DNA from: Polyodon spathula
Taxonomy: Eukaryota > Chordata > Actinopteri > Acipenseriformes > Polyodontidae
Length of the DNA stretch: 64,000 nt
Assembly: GCF_017654505.1 (NCBI RefSeq)
Contig: NC_054541.1
Coordinates: forward strand, 44,640,486 to 44,704,485
Direction: 5' to 3'
The notes under the pieces were generated by a model. The model saw only the letters and a list, made by a program, of their open reading frames with translations. It ran no database searches and was not told where the DNA came from. Both the position numbers and the translations under genes were made by a program. How positions within the stretch are numbered: the stretch's first letter is position 1; each line of letters opens with the position of its first letter. Below are positions 38,215 to 49,714 of this stretch, piece after piece.

Positions 38215-38246
38215 CGGGAGAACACTTGTAAATGAATGTTCCACTG
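37607..38246. mobile_element. 640-bp non-autonomous DNA transposon with pogo/Tigger-like ends
   Basis: The ends are perfect inverted repeats: CAGTGGAACATTCATTTACA and then AGTGTTCTCCCGTTG on the left (from 37607), mirrored at the right (ending 38246). Each end is preceded or followed by TA, the Tc1/mariner/pogo target duplication. CAGTGGAAC is close to pogo/Tigger termini. Just inside both arms lie matching microsatellites: (TG)n then (TA)n on the left (about 37640-37702), (TA)n then (CA)n on the right (about 38143-38213), so the inverted symmetry spans more than 80 bp per arm. The roughly 440-bp middle has no transposase. Confidence 0.55.
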
Positions 38247-41200
38247 TATTTTTATTGTATTTAATTCTGAGAATAATTGGGTCAGTAATCTCTCATGGTG
38301 GAAAACACCAAAAGGGTACGGAGTTACAGAGTTAAAGGGACGTTTGGGACCTCTGGAGAAGTTACTTCATGGGCATTGCCATTGAAGTTGATTGGTGTGA
38401 AGACTGAAAGGGGGATTCCTGCAGTTTTGTACCCTGCCCTTCAAGTGGTGTTATCATCACTTTTCCTGTTCTGGCATTACCGAGCTGTGTCTTCATAAGC
38501 AATACAAAAGCCAGCAGAGGCGTTAACAAAGAACAATAGAGCTTGCGTCTGTGCAGTCACATTAACACATTGTAACGGGTTTGGTTTTTATTAATTATCT
38601 TTCAGGAACACCACATTCAATTTTTGTTGAATGTTTTTATTTTGTCTTTAGTTTTGCTTTTTTTTTTTTATTTTGCAGCAAAACTTCTGTTTATCAAAGG
38701 AAGTGTCTTTTATGGTGTAAAAACAAACCAAAAAACTTTTCTGCTTAAAAGGAAATGTAACCACCACACAATTCTGATGAGAAATACAAGTCACACCTTA
38801 ACAAAGCCTGCTATGGTGTTTCCTTCTGCCCTTGATGACCTGCACGGGACGGGACGGGACGGGGGGGGGCGGGGGTTGTTAATGGTCAAAAAAGTACAGT
38901 AATTAAAAAAATAAATTTAAAAAAGCAACACACACAACATGGCTTGTTTTTAAATACAGCAGCCATGATTGTTGTTATAAGCCATGAAGTTGTGATAGGC
39001 AAGTGCGAGTTGTAATGATCTGACATCTCAGCCCATTGAATTGAGTGGAAAGGCAAGGGCTGGACATGGCAAGTATGTATCTTATGTGGATGTCAGTTTT
39101 ACCAACTCGTCAGAAGATCTATTACATTCTCCCCCCCACTTAATCAAAACTCATCCTGAAGTGCAAACACATGTGCACGTCCAGCGCTGACCCCAAAGAT
39201 TCAGAGTTACTTTGAATAGTCATGTGTCGTGCAAACCAGCTGTAGCTTGTAATAATGCAAAGATCACAGATATGTAATTACCCTTTTCAACCAGAGGGGT
39301 CAGGATTCTGCCTACAGGGTGCCACTGTACTGAGCTAGCATCTAGGTATGTTACTTTGAATGGAAATGCTAGTGCTGGCCACAAGTCATACAGTTTGAAG
39401 ATTAATTTTCTCCTACGTAAAACATGTTTCATATACCATAAAACATTTGAGGTAGTTGTAAAACCTGCATGCGAAATGTGTTGGTAACAACTGGTCTCAC
39501 CTCTGACCTAATATGGCTGCCATATGTGTTAGCCAGTAAAAAAAATAACCCTTTCACTAACATATTGTTTTACACTGTTTTACTTGCAAACTATTCCATC
39601 ATTTTACCCCTTACATTGTGAAGCATGTGATTTGTTTGTAATCAGGAAGTAATCAAAGAGAGACGCAATTCGTTTTCTATGGGCTCAGATAATTCCGGTT
39701 AGATTCAGATAATTCATTATTAATATTCAATACAGAAGCAACAGAGCTGAGAAGCACTCAGACTGGTATGTTTGTAAACATGATAAGAGGAAGCAAAGAT
39801 ACAGATAAAATGACATTTGAAGCTGCATATTTACCTTTTTTAATTTATGTTTATTATGCATGCTGCAGTGTTTATTATTTTATTAATTATAAGGTTTTAC
39901 TGCAAGTTAGATTCCTATTAGTTTTTATCTTTTAGTTTATTTTTTTAGATGTGAGGATGTTTGCAAAATTTGACAGATAAAAAGTGAAATGAAATGAAAG
40001 TGAAACTCGGATTTTGTCTTTTGATGTGAAATTGTATCGGTCAGAAGTCTCAGCAAAGACTTCTTAGAAAACCTCACGTAATCACAGAATCTGTTGCTAT
40101 ATAATTCCATGAAGACTCTTACTTCAGAGTGCAATATTATCGGGAGAGCGCTTATCAGCCAGTGATTATATTGAAGCTGTTAATATGGCTTATCCTATCA
40201 GCTGACGTTCAGTATGGTATAGCACAAGTTAACAAGTATCTTAAATCAAGTAGGATTTTGTTTTGCCTTCAGCTGATAAGGCCTTAGCTCAACCATATCC
40301 ACCAAATGTTGACATATCTTTGAATTGAAAGGGCATCACCAATTGCTGGGAACATTTGCTTTTTTTTAAACTAAGCCAGGCAGAAGATACTATGTAAATG
40401 TATACAGGTTTACAAAAATATGCCTATATGTGTTGTAACTGGAAGGGTCGGATTACAACAATTCAGTTATCAATTCCAAATAATGTTTACTTGTGATGTT
40501 CTCCCTAGTTAGTATTTTTTTCTTATACACTTTTTTCACATCTTTCTAAATTACATGGGGCATATTTTAATCCCCCTATAATCTCTTGATGGACATATTT
40601 AGAACAAGTTATACAGGAAGAGGAAACATTGGTAGTAGTGGTTCTTATTAAATTAAAAAATATGATTATTCATGTAAGTAGCTTAACATTTAATTTAATT
40701 TCTTGTTGTATTGTCTGTCTACCTATTCCAAGTGGTTTTTATTGTAGTTATTCAAATACTGTTTTTTTATATAATAATGTGGTTATTTCATCTTTATTCA
40801 GGCTTAGATGGTGCCGGTGACACTTTGGTTGATGTAATCAAATTTCATATGTCTATGGCAGGCAACTACAATGGAAAATCAAACCCTGAACTATTGAACA
40901 ATATTGGCTTCATATTCAGTTCACATAATGAATGAACCGTCATGGTGAACCATCATGGGAGCAAGAATAATTAACACTTTTGTATCTGTAGGAAATATCT
41001 GTGACTTGAAGTAGGCTTTACAATAAATGCAAAGGTGTTGGAAAGAGGTCCTAAAGGTGTGAACTTCTGTTATGTATAATGTGAAAAAATGTTTAAACAG
41101 AAGACGATGTTTTCCATTGTGCTGTAATAATATAGAAGACTTACTTAATTTAGTGATGTCCAAACAATGATGCTAAGATCACACTTTCAGCAATTACACC

Positions 41201-41334
41201 GGTATCTTGCTTTTCTTTTATTGCTAAATTACATTTATTTTCATGTTGCATGTACCTTAAACTGGTATATCAATGAATAATAATTCTTAATTGGGATCTC
41301 AAAAATCCAGTCAATTGTAAGGTACAGATATTAC
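38247..41334. other. Intergenic DNA, no gene seen
   Basis: No supported gene. The only notable feature is the G-rich pentamer repeat at 38846-38875. The sequence is otherwise AT-rich. Confidence 0.45.
38846..38875 (+). repeat. (GGGAC)n plus G run: G-quadruplex motif
   Basis: Three GGGAC units are followed by nine G, a C and five G. Four or more runs of at least three G with 1-2 base loops satisfy the usual G-quadruplex pattern on the plus strand. Confidence 0.85.
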
Positions 41335-41605
41335 AATTTGAAATGTCCAATTATGTAGGCTCAGCTCACCGCTACCACCCCTGCGCTGACTCGGGAGTGG
41401 CAAAGATGAACGCACATTGTCCCTTGAAGCGGTTGCCATCAGCCGCATGCTACTTTACACACTGCGAATTCACTATGCTACAGCGTCAGAGGACAACGCA
41501 GCTCCCTAGGCAGCTAACAGGCAAGCCCGCAGGTGCCCGGCCAGTCTACAGGGGTCGCTGGTGTGAGGTGAGCCGAGGACACCCTGGCCGACCTAGTCCC
41601 TATGT
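41335..41605 (-). mobile_element. tRNA-derived SINE, minus strand, 5'-truncated
   Basis: The reverse complement matches the body and tail of the SINE at 8400-8835: GGCCAGGGT, GTAGACTGG, GCTGCGTTGTCCTCTGACGC and GAGCTGAGCCTA are shared, and the tail AATTGGACATTTCAAAT lies at the left side. The tRNA-like head is missing. Two copies this diverged and in opposite orientation show a family that has been in the genome for some time. Confidence 0.75.
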
Positions 41606-43519
41606 AATGCCTAGTTGAATTATTAATAGTTTTACACACCTGCATATAAATACTCCACATCGCTTTCAAACGAGATTGCCATCCTGGGAGTTTGTGTCTG
41701 TTTGTCTGTACTTTGTTTGTGGTTTTGTTCGTGCAGGAGTGGGAACACAATTGTAATGTTTGGAACGGAGAGTAACAGGAAAGTAAAATGAGCCTGTATG
41801 GGCTTTCCTGATGAAGTATTTGACTGACATACAATATTCCAGTTTAAACACCCAGCTCTGGTATCCTGCGTTTTCAACATCGCCACTGGAAGCCCAGCAC
41901 ACCATCACTACATTGTTGTCAAAAGTGGAGGCGAGGCAGGTACCCTGGCACGCAATTGGAAGCTGGCAGGGGAGAGTGTAGAAATGCAAAACTAGACTCA
42001 CCCAAATAATTGGCTTAGGCAAAACTAGATTGGCCCAGCATCGACAAAACTGGAGCATGGGCCAGCCACATTCGCCAGGGATCGATTTTGAAGCATTGGA
42101 CGAAACTAGACTTGCCTGGGCTATTCTTGAAATTCAGTGAAAACTGCTGAAAAAACAGATTTCGCCCAGTCATCTTTTTCAAGTTCTGGGCCAATCTAGA
42201 TACGTCCAATTGTATCTAACAGAAAAATTCAGTCAACTTCTTACAAATAAATAATTTAAAATGATAAAGTATGATTGTTCCCAAAATTACTTTTCCTAGA
42301 TAAAATCTTAATTGAATTGTCTTTAAGCAAGAGTGGGGGAAAAAAACATATTCTAAAGGTTTGGAGTGTTTTGTCATCCATATTAAGCGATCTTTAACTA
42401 TTTCAGTTGATACACAATGAACAGAACGTGGTTCTGTTTTGCTACATATGTAAACATCTGAAAGTCAATATGTCCATTGCTGTAGGAACTACCAAACATG
42501 TAACTGTCACTCATGATATTTATGAATATGTCCTTCAGGACTATAAAATCAAGCAGGTAATAATGATAAATTCCAGTATAAACTTAATACAATAAAGTAT
42601 AAACTGCAGTATTTTGTTCACCTATTCATGTGGTTTAATAAATATGTAAATAATAATGATAATAATAAAAAACTGGCAGAATTGTTTGTGGTTGTTTGGA
42701 CTGGAAACCTACAGATAATTGTTTTTGTCCACATGTTAGGGGACAAAAACTAAACCTTAGGCAAGCACAAGTCCAGGTGAGGTAGATCATGCTGTTGTCA
42801 GTTTCCACAGCAATGCACAAGATGCTCCGATATCCTACCTTTATCAAGAAACAGAGGAAGTATTACAACTCTGCTGTACTAAATCATGTGTATGATATAT
42901 TTTATTGATTACTTCAACGAACTGAGTTGAATAAAGTTAACTTGATTTTGGAATCAAAACAAGCTTTAAACAAGCTAACAATCTGTTTTATTTCTCCTTT
43001 CCTTTTCATTGTTGCATCTTCCGGTTTCAGCTGTTGGTTCCTCATGTAGTCACTTTTTCAGGATCTAAGGTTATGGGTTTCATTTTGCTGGTATGCAGCA
43101 GGAATTCTTGGATCAGGGTAATTTCACAATGTTCAACAATTCTCAGGCCTTTAAGCTTCCCCTACCTTTGTGCCACTCAGAGTTTTAGATAGCAAACGAC
43201 ACATGGTATCATTAACAATGCCTTAAGCTTTTTCACTGCTAGTGTTCAGATACAAATTACTTCAAAGTTGTTGAGATATGTAAATACATTTTTGACATTT
43301 AAGTTTCCCAAAAGGATCATAATATTTTAACCTTTGAGTGAGTTAGGTTGTCCAACAAATTCATACAGGATGTTGTAAGAATACAAGAGGAATTTGAATT
43401 GCAATCGCTGTGTTAACCACAGATAGATATATTTAGAAACTATATCTCAGGGGACACTTTTTGCCAAGACTGAGCTGAAATCTTAACAATTTTTTAAGTA
43501 AGTTTTCAAAAACGTATGC

Positions 43520-43553
<34 letters not shown>

Positions 43554-44440
43554 TCTATGATAACTACAGAACATGTGTAGCATTGTGTTTTTACAATAAA
43601 CAGAATACTCCTTAAAAATACATGGACTGTTTGCTTGTTTTAATGAAGTACATGGCAGTAAGCAACCCTCACAGGTTATTCATCCAGCTTTAATAACTAC
43701 AGGACTCTATAATTTTTATGAAGTTTTTATTTATTTTTGTATTTTTTGTTAGTATATTTTTGAAGGTAAGGCTAAGAAAATGTTAAGTATATGTGAAAAA
43801 TCAGTGGGATTTGCAAGTTTTGCAAGATGTTTTGTGTCAGTTTACACTTTCAGTGGCGGTATGACAATAAAGATGTCAGCAGCCTGGCTGAAAGGAAAAT
43901 TCACTTTGAATTGGATTTGAAATCACTCGGTATGAATGTTCATTCCCATTGATTGCTACTCGGTTATATTGGGAAGGTAAATGTAGTGTTTTGGCTTCAT
44001 TTTGTACTTGCTGACAAAAATCATGTTAAAGGGAATTACAATGTGAGTATCTGCACAGTCCTAGTTATATGTCATAATTATTTTTTATCATGAAATGAAA
44101 ACTCCAAAATACAGTACCTCCAAAAAAAAAAGCATTCAGTAAGCTTACACTGTTTGAATTCTGACAGAGAAAGAGCTATAAATGGATCACTATATTTGTT
44201 GTGAAAATTTAAACTATTTATTGTGTTCACTGTGACAGACAGAGACAGATTGATATAAGGGTCAACATTGTTCAACTAATTCCCAGCTAGCGAAACATGT
44301 GAACGGCTCTTTTGGTAATCGCTTTTGTGGTATATGCATTAGTTTCAGGTGGTGCTATCTGTGTTGTACAATTGTGGAATGTGTCCTTGCTTTTTGGCCT
44401 TGCCAAAAAAAACAGACTGTACTTAAAAGACATACAGGAA
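41606..44440. other. Intergenic DNA with a short-motif cluster
   Basis: No gene is seen. Between 41985 and 42200 a motif like AAACTAGATTGGCCCAG occurs several times in degenerate form, once inverted (a perfect 14-bp inverted repeat pairs 42025-42038 with 42186-42199). A (GA)n tract lies at 43522-43550. Confidence 0.4.
43522..43550. repeat. (GA)n microsatellite
   Basis: About 14 GA units. Confidence 0.95.
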
Positions 44441-44674
44441 CAAGGAAAAATAACTTTTGTTGTTTCCAGCTATTTAAATCTGAACATTTACAATTACAGT
44501 GACAAACATTTAATTTCCATGAAAAATTATTATTCACACTCCCTAAATCACGTACAACATATACACAGTGTACTATTCCCTATGAGCGCTCTTATTAATG
44601 TTATAAAGGCCTTTTTCAACAGTCCATGTATCAAGTCCTTAAAATGTGTTTTTGGTTTGTTTTGTTGGAGTACT
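44441..44674. repeat. 235-bp direct repeat, left copy (possible LTR remnant)
   Basis: It is about 85% identical by eye to 46694-46928 in the same orientation. Both start CAAGGAAAAA and end TTGGAGTACT-like, with shared internal strings such as GACAAACATTTAATTTCC and TTCCCTATGAGCGCTCT. The pair flanks the gypsy-like remnant, so they may be decayed LTRs of that element. Neither copy has a TG...CA boundary, which weakens that reading. Confidence 0.65.
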
Positions 44675-45060
44675 CAGAATTGTTAATTTCCATGACATGG
44701 CTAACCAGTTAGTTTCAGTTTCAGTTTCAAAGTAGATATGAAGTAGGTTCTGTCTGATTTTTGTATACAAACTGTGTGTTGCTCACTGTCATTACAACCA
44801 GTATTACTCACACAGTCCCGTTCAAAATTGAGCCTCCAGAGACTTGCTTTATTGTTGTCAGTCACATCTTCACTGATTATGATAAACTATTCAAACAAAA
44901 ATTCTCCAATGTAATACACTTTCAAACCCACCAAATGCAGATTTCCATCTTTCTCACTGTCCTTCCATCTTTATCTGGTACAAACCCAACCCAATAACTG
45001 TGTGTGTGTGCAGATGTGTGTACTACATTCATTAGAAGACCACTAGAGATACCAGGATGA

Positions 45061-45396
45061 TCATATGTGAGACGTACTATCGGCTTCATTTCCTGTGCTG
45101 TGCGCCTTGGCTCTTGGATTGTTGTTTCTAAACAAGGGGGCCCTCCCCTCATCAAGCTGTGTGTCCTTTACAGAATAATTTCCCTTAGCAGGTTTCAGCA
45201 CAGTTTCCTCCTTTGGGTCAATCATTGGATGCTCTGGTGCCTCATGTATATCTTCTTCGCACTGAATAGTATTCTCCTCAGCTGGTGGCTGAGGGTGATG
45301 GGGTTTCTCTGTCCCAACAAGATCCAAGACCATTGGATGACCTTCTTTCTCTGACTCTGAGTCAGTTGCATTTTCAGATACCGCTTGCTGTTGCAC
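45061..45396 (-). pseudogene. Gypsy-like pol tail, 3' of integrase
   Basis: An open minus-strand frame rich in Glu, Pro, Asp and Lys, without a recognised domain, lies just beyond the integrase remnant. Such charged, low-complexity C-terminal extensions are common at the end of Ty3/gypsy pol. The call rests on position and composition only. Confidence 0.35.
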
Positions 45397-45495
45397 TGGG
45401 TTTTGAATGCTTTGGTGCTGTACTGCTTATCTCCTCGTCACATGTCTTGACACCTGATTTTCATTCTCAGTGAGAGGTGGAAACTTCACAAGCTG

Positions 45496-46262
45496 TCATA
45501 TCAGCAGAATATGGTTTCTGCGCAACACCTTTATTTCTCTTCCAGATTCTTTCTTCAGTCTATACACAGGTATATTTGGTAGCTTCTCAGTCACAACAAA
45601 TGTTTTTGTCCTCCACTTGTCTCCCAGTTTGTTCTTCCCCTTCACTCCCAAGTTCCTTATGAACACTCGATCACAAGGAAATAACTGCTGATCTCGCACC
45701 ATGAGATCATATCTGGACTTGTTTTGTTGTGCCGTCTTGTTGGCAGATTCTACAGCAAGGTCATAAGGATTTTCTATCTGTTGTTTTAACTGTTTGACAT
45801 ACTGCAGATATGTCTCAGCACTAGCTCCATCGGGAGTGACTCCAAAGCATATATGTACCGGCAATCTAGCTTCTCTCTAGAACATTAGGTAGTAGGGTGA
45901 GAATCCAGTGACACTAGAGCATGCACTAGATGAGCGACATGCTGACTCCAATGAACTTTCTTTGTCTTTTCCAGAGTGCCTAGCATATTTAGCAAAGTCC
46001 AATTAAATCGTTCAGGCTGGCAAGCGCCTTCAGTATGGTAAGGAGATGTTCTGGATTTCTTTACCCCTACTAACTGTAACAATTCATGTATCAACCGGCT
46101 TTCAAAATCCCACCCTTGGTCTGAATGGATTCTGGTTGGCCATCCATAATGTACAAAGTACTTCTCCTATAAGACTTTTGCCACAGTGCAAGCCCTTTGG
46201 TCTTTTGTGGGGAACGCCTGTGCGTAACGGATGAAGTGGTCTGGGAATCTTGCTAGGGGAAC
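45496..46262 (-). pseudogene. Ty3/gypsy-like integrase remnant
   Basis: On the minus strand, translated fragments run through an integrase catalytic core and its C-terminal module. Around 46160-46250 the core reads DHFIRYAQAFPTKDQ, then a stop, then YFVHYGWPTRIHSDQG with the second catalytic aspartate. Next come ESRLIHELLQLVGVKKSRTS, PYHTEG and ERFNWTLLNMLGTLEK, where the glutamate sits at the catalytic position (about 46000-46090). PVHICFGVTPDG, a conserved basic stretch, and GDKWRTKTFVV with a final RRNHIL (45496-45864) form the C-terminal module. Frame changes and stops interrupt it. The zinc-binding N-terminus and all of RT/RNase H are absent. Confidence 0.75.
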
Positions 46263-46269
46263 CGATGGA

Positions 46270-46656
46270 AGGACAAACCAAACCCAATGTGTCCAAAGTC
46301 TTCCTGATTCCTACTACATCTTCTGGGAATTCCAAACACACATTTATATACCCCAGATATGGATGTTGTTCTTCTTCCAACCCCCAAACAGAAAGGCCAT
46401 CAAGGTGCTCCAAGGGCCATTGCTTCAAATGGCTTCTGTAATACTGCTCAAAAATAATTGTCACCTGCATTCCAGTGTCTAGAATAGCTGGGCAGGGTTT
46501 ACCCTCTAATAGAACAGTGATTTCAGCTTTCGGTCCAGCCAGGCCAGCTGGAATGGATTCAGCAGGAGCACTTCTAGTCTCAGCGGTCTTCATGCATACA
46601 TTTGTTGTAGGTATGGAGCGATTTTCACAATGTTGAGGCCCAAGACATTCCTTCAC
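46270..46656 (-). pseudogene. Ty3/gypsy-like aspartic protease remnant
   Basis: The minus-strand frame shows a retropepsin-type active site, PAILDTGMQVTII, where the family has D-T/S-G, preceded by ITVLLEGK. A conserved GLEEEQHPYLGYI strand region follows, and EFPEDVVG ends the fold. The frame runs, with no RT in between, straight into integrase-derived sequence. The normal order for gypsy elements is protease, RT, RNase H, integrase, so a large internal deletion joined these parts. In Gmr1-like elements integrase precedes RT, but no RT is seen downstream either. Confidence 0.7.
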
Positions 46657-46693
46657 CGCGACCCTCCGAAGTTTCCTGACGGCTACACACTAG

Positions 46694-46928
46694 CAAGGAA
46701 AAAAATAACTTCTGTTGTTACCAATTATTTAAAGATAAGCATTTGCAATTATAGTGACAAACATTTAATTTCCATGAAAAATGGCTATTCACACTCCCTC
46801 AATCACATACAACATCTACACAGGGTACCATTCCCTATGAGCGCTCTACTAATGTTATAAAGGACTTTTTAAACAGTCCATGTATCAAGTTCTTAAAGCA
46901 AGTTTTTTTTTTGTTTTATTGGAGTACT
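46694..46928. repeat. 235-bp direct repeat, right copy (possible LTR remnant)
   Basis: This is the partner of 44441-44674. It starts 38 bp beyond the protease remnant and ends exactly where LINE sequence begins. If the pair are LTRs, the gag region has been lost, because it should lie between this copy and the protease. Confidence 0.65.
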
Positions 46929-47900
46929 GTCTGAGGTTGCTCGGGGGGAGAGAGGTCTCCAGCCCTGCGGAGCTCAGGTGTGTTGCAGTGAGCTTTTATA
47001 CTGATCTCTACAAAGCTGAGGGCTGCGACCCGGGAGTAATGGAGCGGCTTCTCCAGGGTCTCCCCAGCCTGGACAAGGGGAAGAGCAGCAGATTGGACAC
47101 TGGCACTCCCAGAACTCACTGCGGTCATGGCGCAGCTCTCCAAAGGGAAGACTCTCGGACTGGATGGACTGCCTGCAGAATTCTACAAAAAGTTCTGGAG
47201 CTGTGTTGGTGAGGCGGTATCAGGTCCTGCAGGAATGTGTTTGGGATGGGGAGCTGCCGCTGAGCTGGCGCAGGGCAGTGATAACACTGCTACCCAAGAA
47301 AGGAGACCTTTGTAACACCAAGAACTGGTGCCCTGTCTCCTTGCTGTGTTCCGATTACAAATTGCTTTCCAAGGCTCTTGCTAATCGCCTAAAGACCAAC
47401 ATTGGATCAGTGGTGCACACAGACCAGTCATACTGTGTGCCCGAGAGATCGACCTTTTATCATTTGTTTTTATTAAGAGATCTTTTTAATGTATCCAAAG
47501 TGTATAATGTTGATTTTGGTTTAATTTCGCTTGATCAGAAAAAGCTTTTGATAGAGTTGACCAAGAGTATCTGTTTCATGTTTTAAAAGGTTTTGGTTCT
47601 GGCCCTGTTTTTACTTCTTTTATAAGACTCCTTTAACACAATCCTTTATTTTTAGTGTTGTGAAGACTAATAACGATCTGACTGTTCCCTTCCCTGTGGA
47701 GAGGAGGATACAGCAGGGCTGCTCCCTCTCAGGGATGATCTATGCCCTCTATATAGAGCCCCTGCTACACCAGCTGAGGGAGAAACTGCCTGGACTGGCA
47801 GTACCAGCTGCACCCAATGCAACCCCTCTCAAGCTCTCTGCGTGTTTGTCACAACTGACCAAAACGTCGTTGTGCTGGAGTCATGCATTATAATGTATGA
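46929..47900 (+). pseudogene. Tx1-like L1 LINE: reverse transcriptase part of ORF2
   Basis: Fragments in at least three frames give the RT fingerprint of Tx1-group L1 elements. GLDGLPAEFYKKFWS (about 47155) is followed, after a frameshift, by LPLSWRRAVITLLPKKGDL, NWCPVSLLCSDYKLLSKALA and RLK. Then come the motif A region LISLDQ and AFDRVDQEYLF in a new frame. After that come FPVERRIQQGCSLSGM and IYALYIEPLLHQLRE. The YADD catalytic motif expected after LKLSA is decayed. There is no upstream endonuclease or ORF1, so the copy is 5'-truncated and dead. Confidence 0.8.
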
Positions 47901-48029
47901 AAAGGCAACCTCAGCACGAGTAAACTGGGCAAAAAGTGAAGCTTTTCTTGTTGGCAGCTGGGAGGGTACCCCCTCCCCACTCCATTACTGCCATCAGTTT
48001 TAAGCTGGAACAAAACTGGGGTCAAACCT

Positions 48030-49390
48030 TTGGGTAATGAGCAGTTTGGGAGTGAGCAGTTCATGCAGCAGAACTGGGAGGAGCTGCTGGACAGGGTGAA
48101 GAGGAGGCTGCAGAGCTGGCAGTGGCTCCTCTCTCGGCTCTCCTTCAGGGGTAGGGTCCTCATCATTAACAATCTTGTCACCTCCATGCTTTGGCATAAG
48201 CTGGTGTGCTTGGATCCTCCCCTGGTTTTGTTAAATGAGATACAGGAATGCTTGGTGCAGTTTTTTTTGGAGCAGGCATCACTGGCTGTGCCCGGCTGTT
48301 TTGTATCTCCCCTGTGAGGAGGGAGGGCAGGGTCTCATTGATATCCCTAGCAGGATGGCAGCATTTAGGCTGCAGGCTGCCCAGAGGCTGTTGTACACCC
48401 CATAGCTGAGCTGGAGAGACCTGGCATTTTGTTTATTGCAGAAGGAAGGGAGGCTGGGTTTTGACAGACATTTGTTTTTAATATCTCTTGATTGTTTTAG
48501 TGGTGCAGGATTGGAGGGTTTTTATAAGAATCTGTTAAATTCTTGGAGACTTTTAAAGATCACAAGGTCAGAAGAATCACAGAGCACACAGTGGGTTTTT
48601 GAAGAGCCCCTGTTTTTTAACCCAATTTTTAAATGTGACTTTTTTAGCTGTTTTTTTTTTTTTTTATCCACTTTGTTTTTTAAAGCCGGTTTTACTAAAC
48701 TGGGGCATTTAATTGATTTGAACCTTTTTAGTTGGAAAGCCAGCAGGGTTTTAACCCCTGCACTGAATATTAGATCAGAGCGTTTCCTGGAGAAGGTGCC
48801 GAGTGATTTCCAGGCATCGTTCTGTCCGGCACTCTCCCAGTTTCTGAGCAGGTTTCTGGATGAGCATGTGGCCCCAGAGCAGGAACCCCTGTTCCCCGCA
48901 GTGCTGGTTTCTCCTTCAGTGACAGTGGAGGAGGAGGAGGAGGAAGAGCCAGCTGGAAAGCTGCTGTCGTGTAGGAAGGTCACTGAGGTGGCTTTCCACA
49001 CAATTGAGAAAAAGACTGTGAAAACCAGATCTGTGAAAAACAGACATTTTAATAAGTTGAAAGACACGGTGGACACTAAGTGGTGTCCCTGTTGATGAAG
49101 TTCCTGTCTGTGGGGGGTGCTGTATAAGCTTCCCTTGCCCAAGAGCTCCAGAGACCTGCAGTGGAGAGTGCTGCATGGCATTCTTGCCACAAATCGATAT
49201 CTGAGCCGAGTGGAGCCGGGGGTTAGTGTCCAGTGCCCCTTCTGTCCTGCAGAGGAGTCCGTTTTCCACCTGTTTGTGGATTGCCCTCAGCTGCAGCCCT
49301 TCTTTTTGTTTTTAGAGAACCTGCTGGCTTCCTTGGGGGTTATCATTTTTATTAAAAAGTTTTTTTTATTTTTGGGGGGGTGCTGTGGGT
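48030..49390 (+). pseudogene. Tx1-like L1 LINE: C-terminal part of ORF2
   Basis: The element continues after a short decayed gap with NWEELLDRVKRRLQSWQWLL, SRLSFRGRVLIINNLVTS and MLWHKLVCLDPPLVLLNEIQ. A variable region follows, about 48436-49095, containing a Glu-rich run. It ends with a zinc-binding domain at about 49120-49390: YKLPLPKSSRDLQWRVLHG, then ECPFC-type QCPFCPAE and SVFHLFVDCPQLQPF, giving the Cys-x-x-Cys...His...Cys pattern of L1/Tx1 C-termini. Several stops and frameshifts are present. The 3' UTR runs to the TA-rich tract at 49627. Confidence 0.8.
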
Positions 49391-49625
49391 GAGGAGGGGC
49401 AGCTTGTTCTGCTTATGTGAGAAACACTCTCTGAAAGACTGAGATCCCACTGAACTGGAACTTTTAAAACTGGAATGAGAGATGTTGGATCTGTTATGTT
49501 ATTTTGCACCAGTGTATTTTGTTTGTTTTGTTTTTTTTAAAGAGCGGCTTTATTTAGTTTTTATATTGTATTCTATTTTATAGACTAAAGGGATTTTAAA
49601 AGTCTCTCTGTGTGTTTGTGTTGTG

Positions 49626-49626
<1 letters not shown>

Positions 49627-49662
<36 letters not shown>

Positions 49663-49700
49663 CACACATATATATATATTATATATATGATATATATATA
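49627..49700. repeat. TA-rich tract at the LINE 3' end
   Basis: Interrupted TA units (TATATAATATCACACATATA-type). It may be the tail of the Tx1-like LINE or a pre-existing target microsatellite; some Tx1-group elements insert into microsatellites. Confidence 0.85.
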
Positions 49701-49714
49701 AATCTGTGTGCAAT

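Noticed and set aside
44312..44686. 124-codon open frame across the left 235-bp repeat
   Set aside because: Only the repeat-derived part is shared with the right copy and the frame is not kept open there, which argues for a non-coding repeat.
49627..49700. CRISPR-like or tandem satellite array
   Set aside because: It is irregular TA sequence with no spacers or constant unit; no CRISPR array is expected or seen anywhere in this vertebrate DNA.
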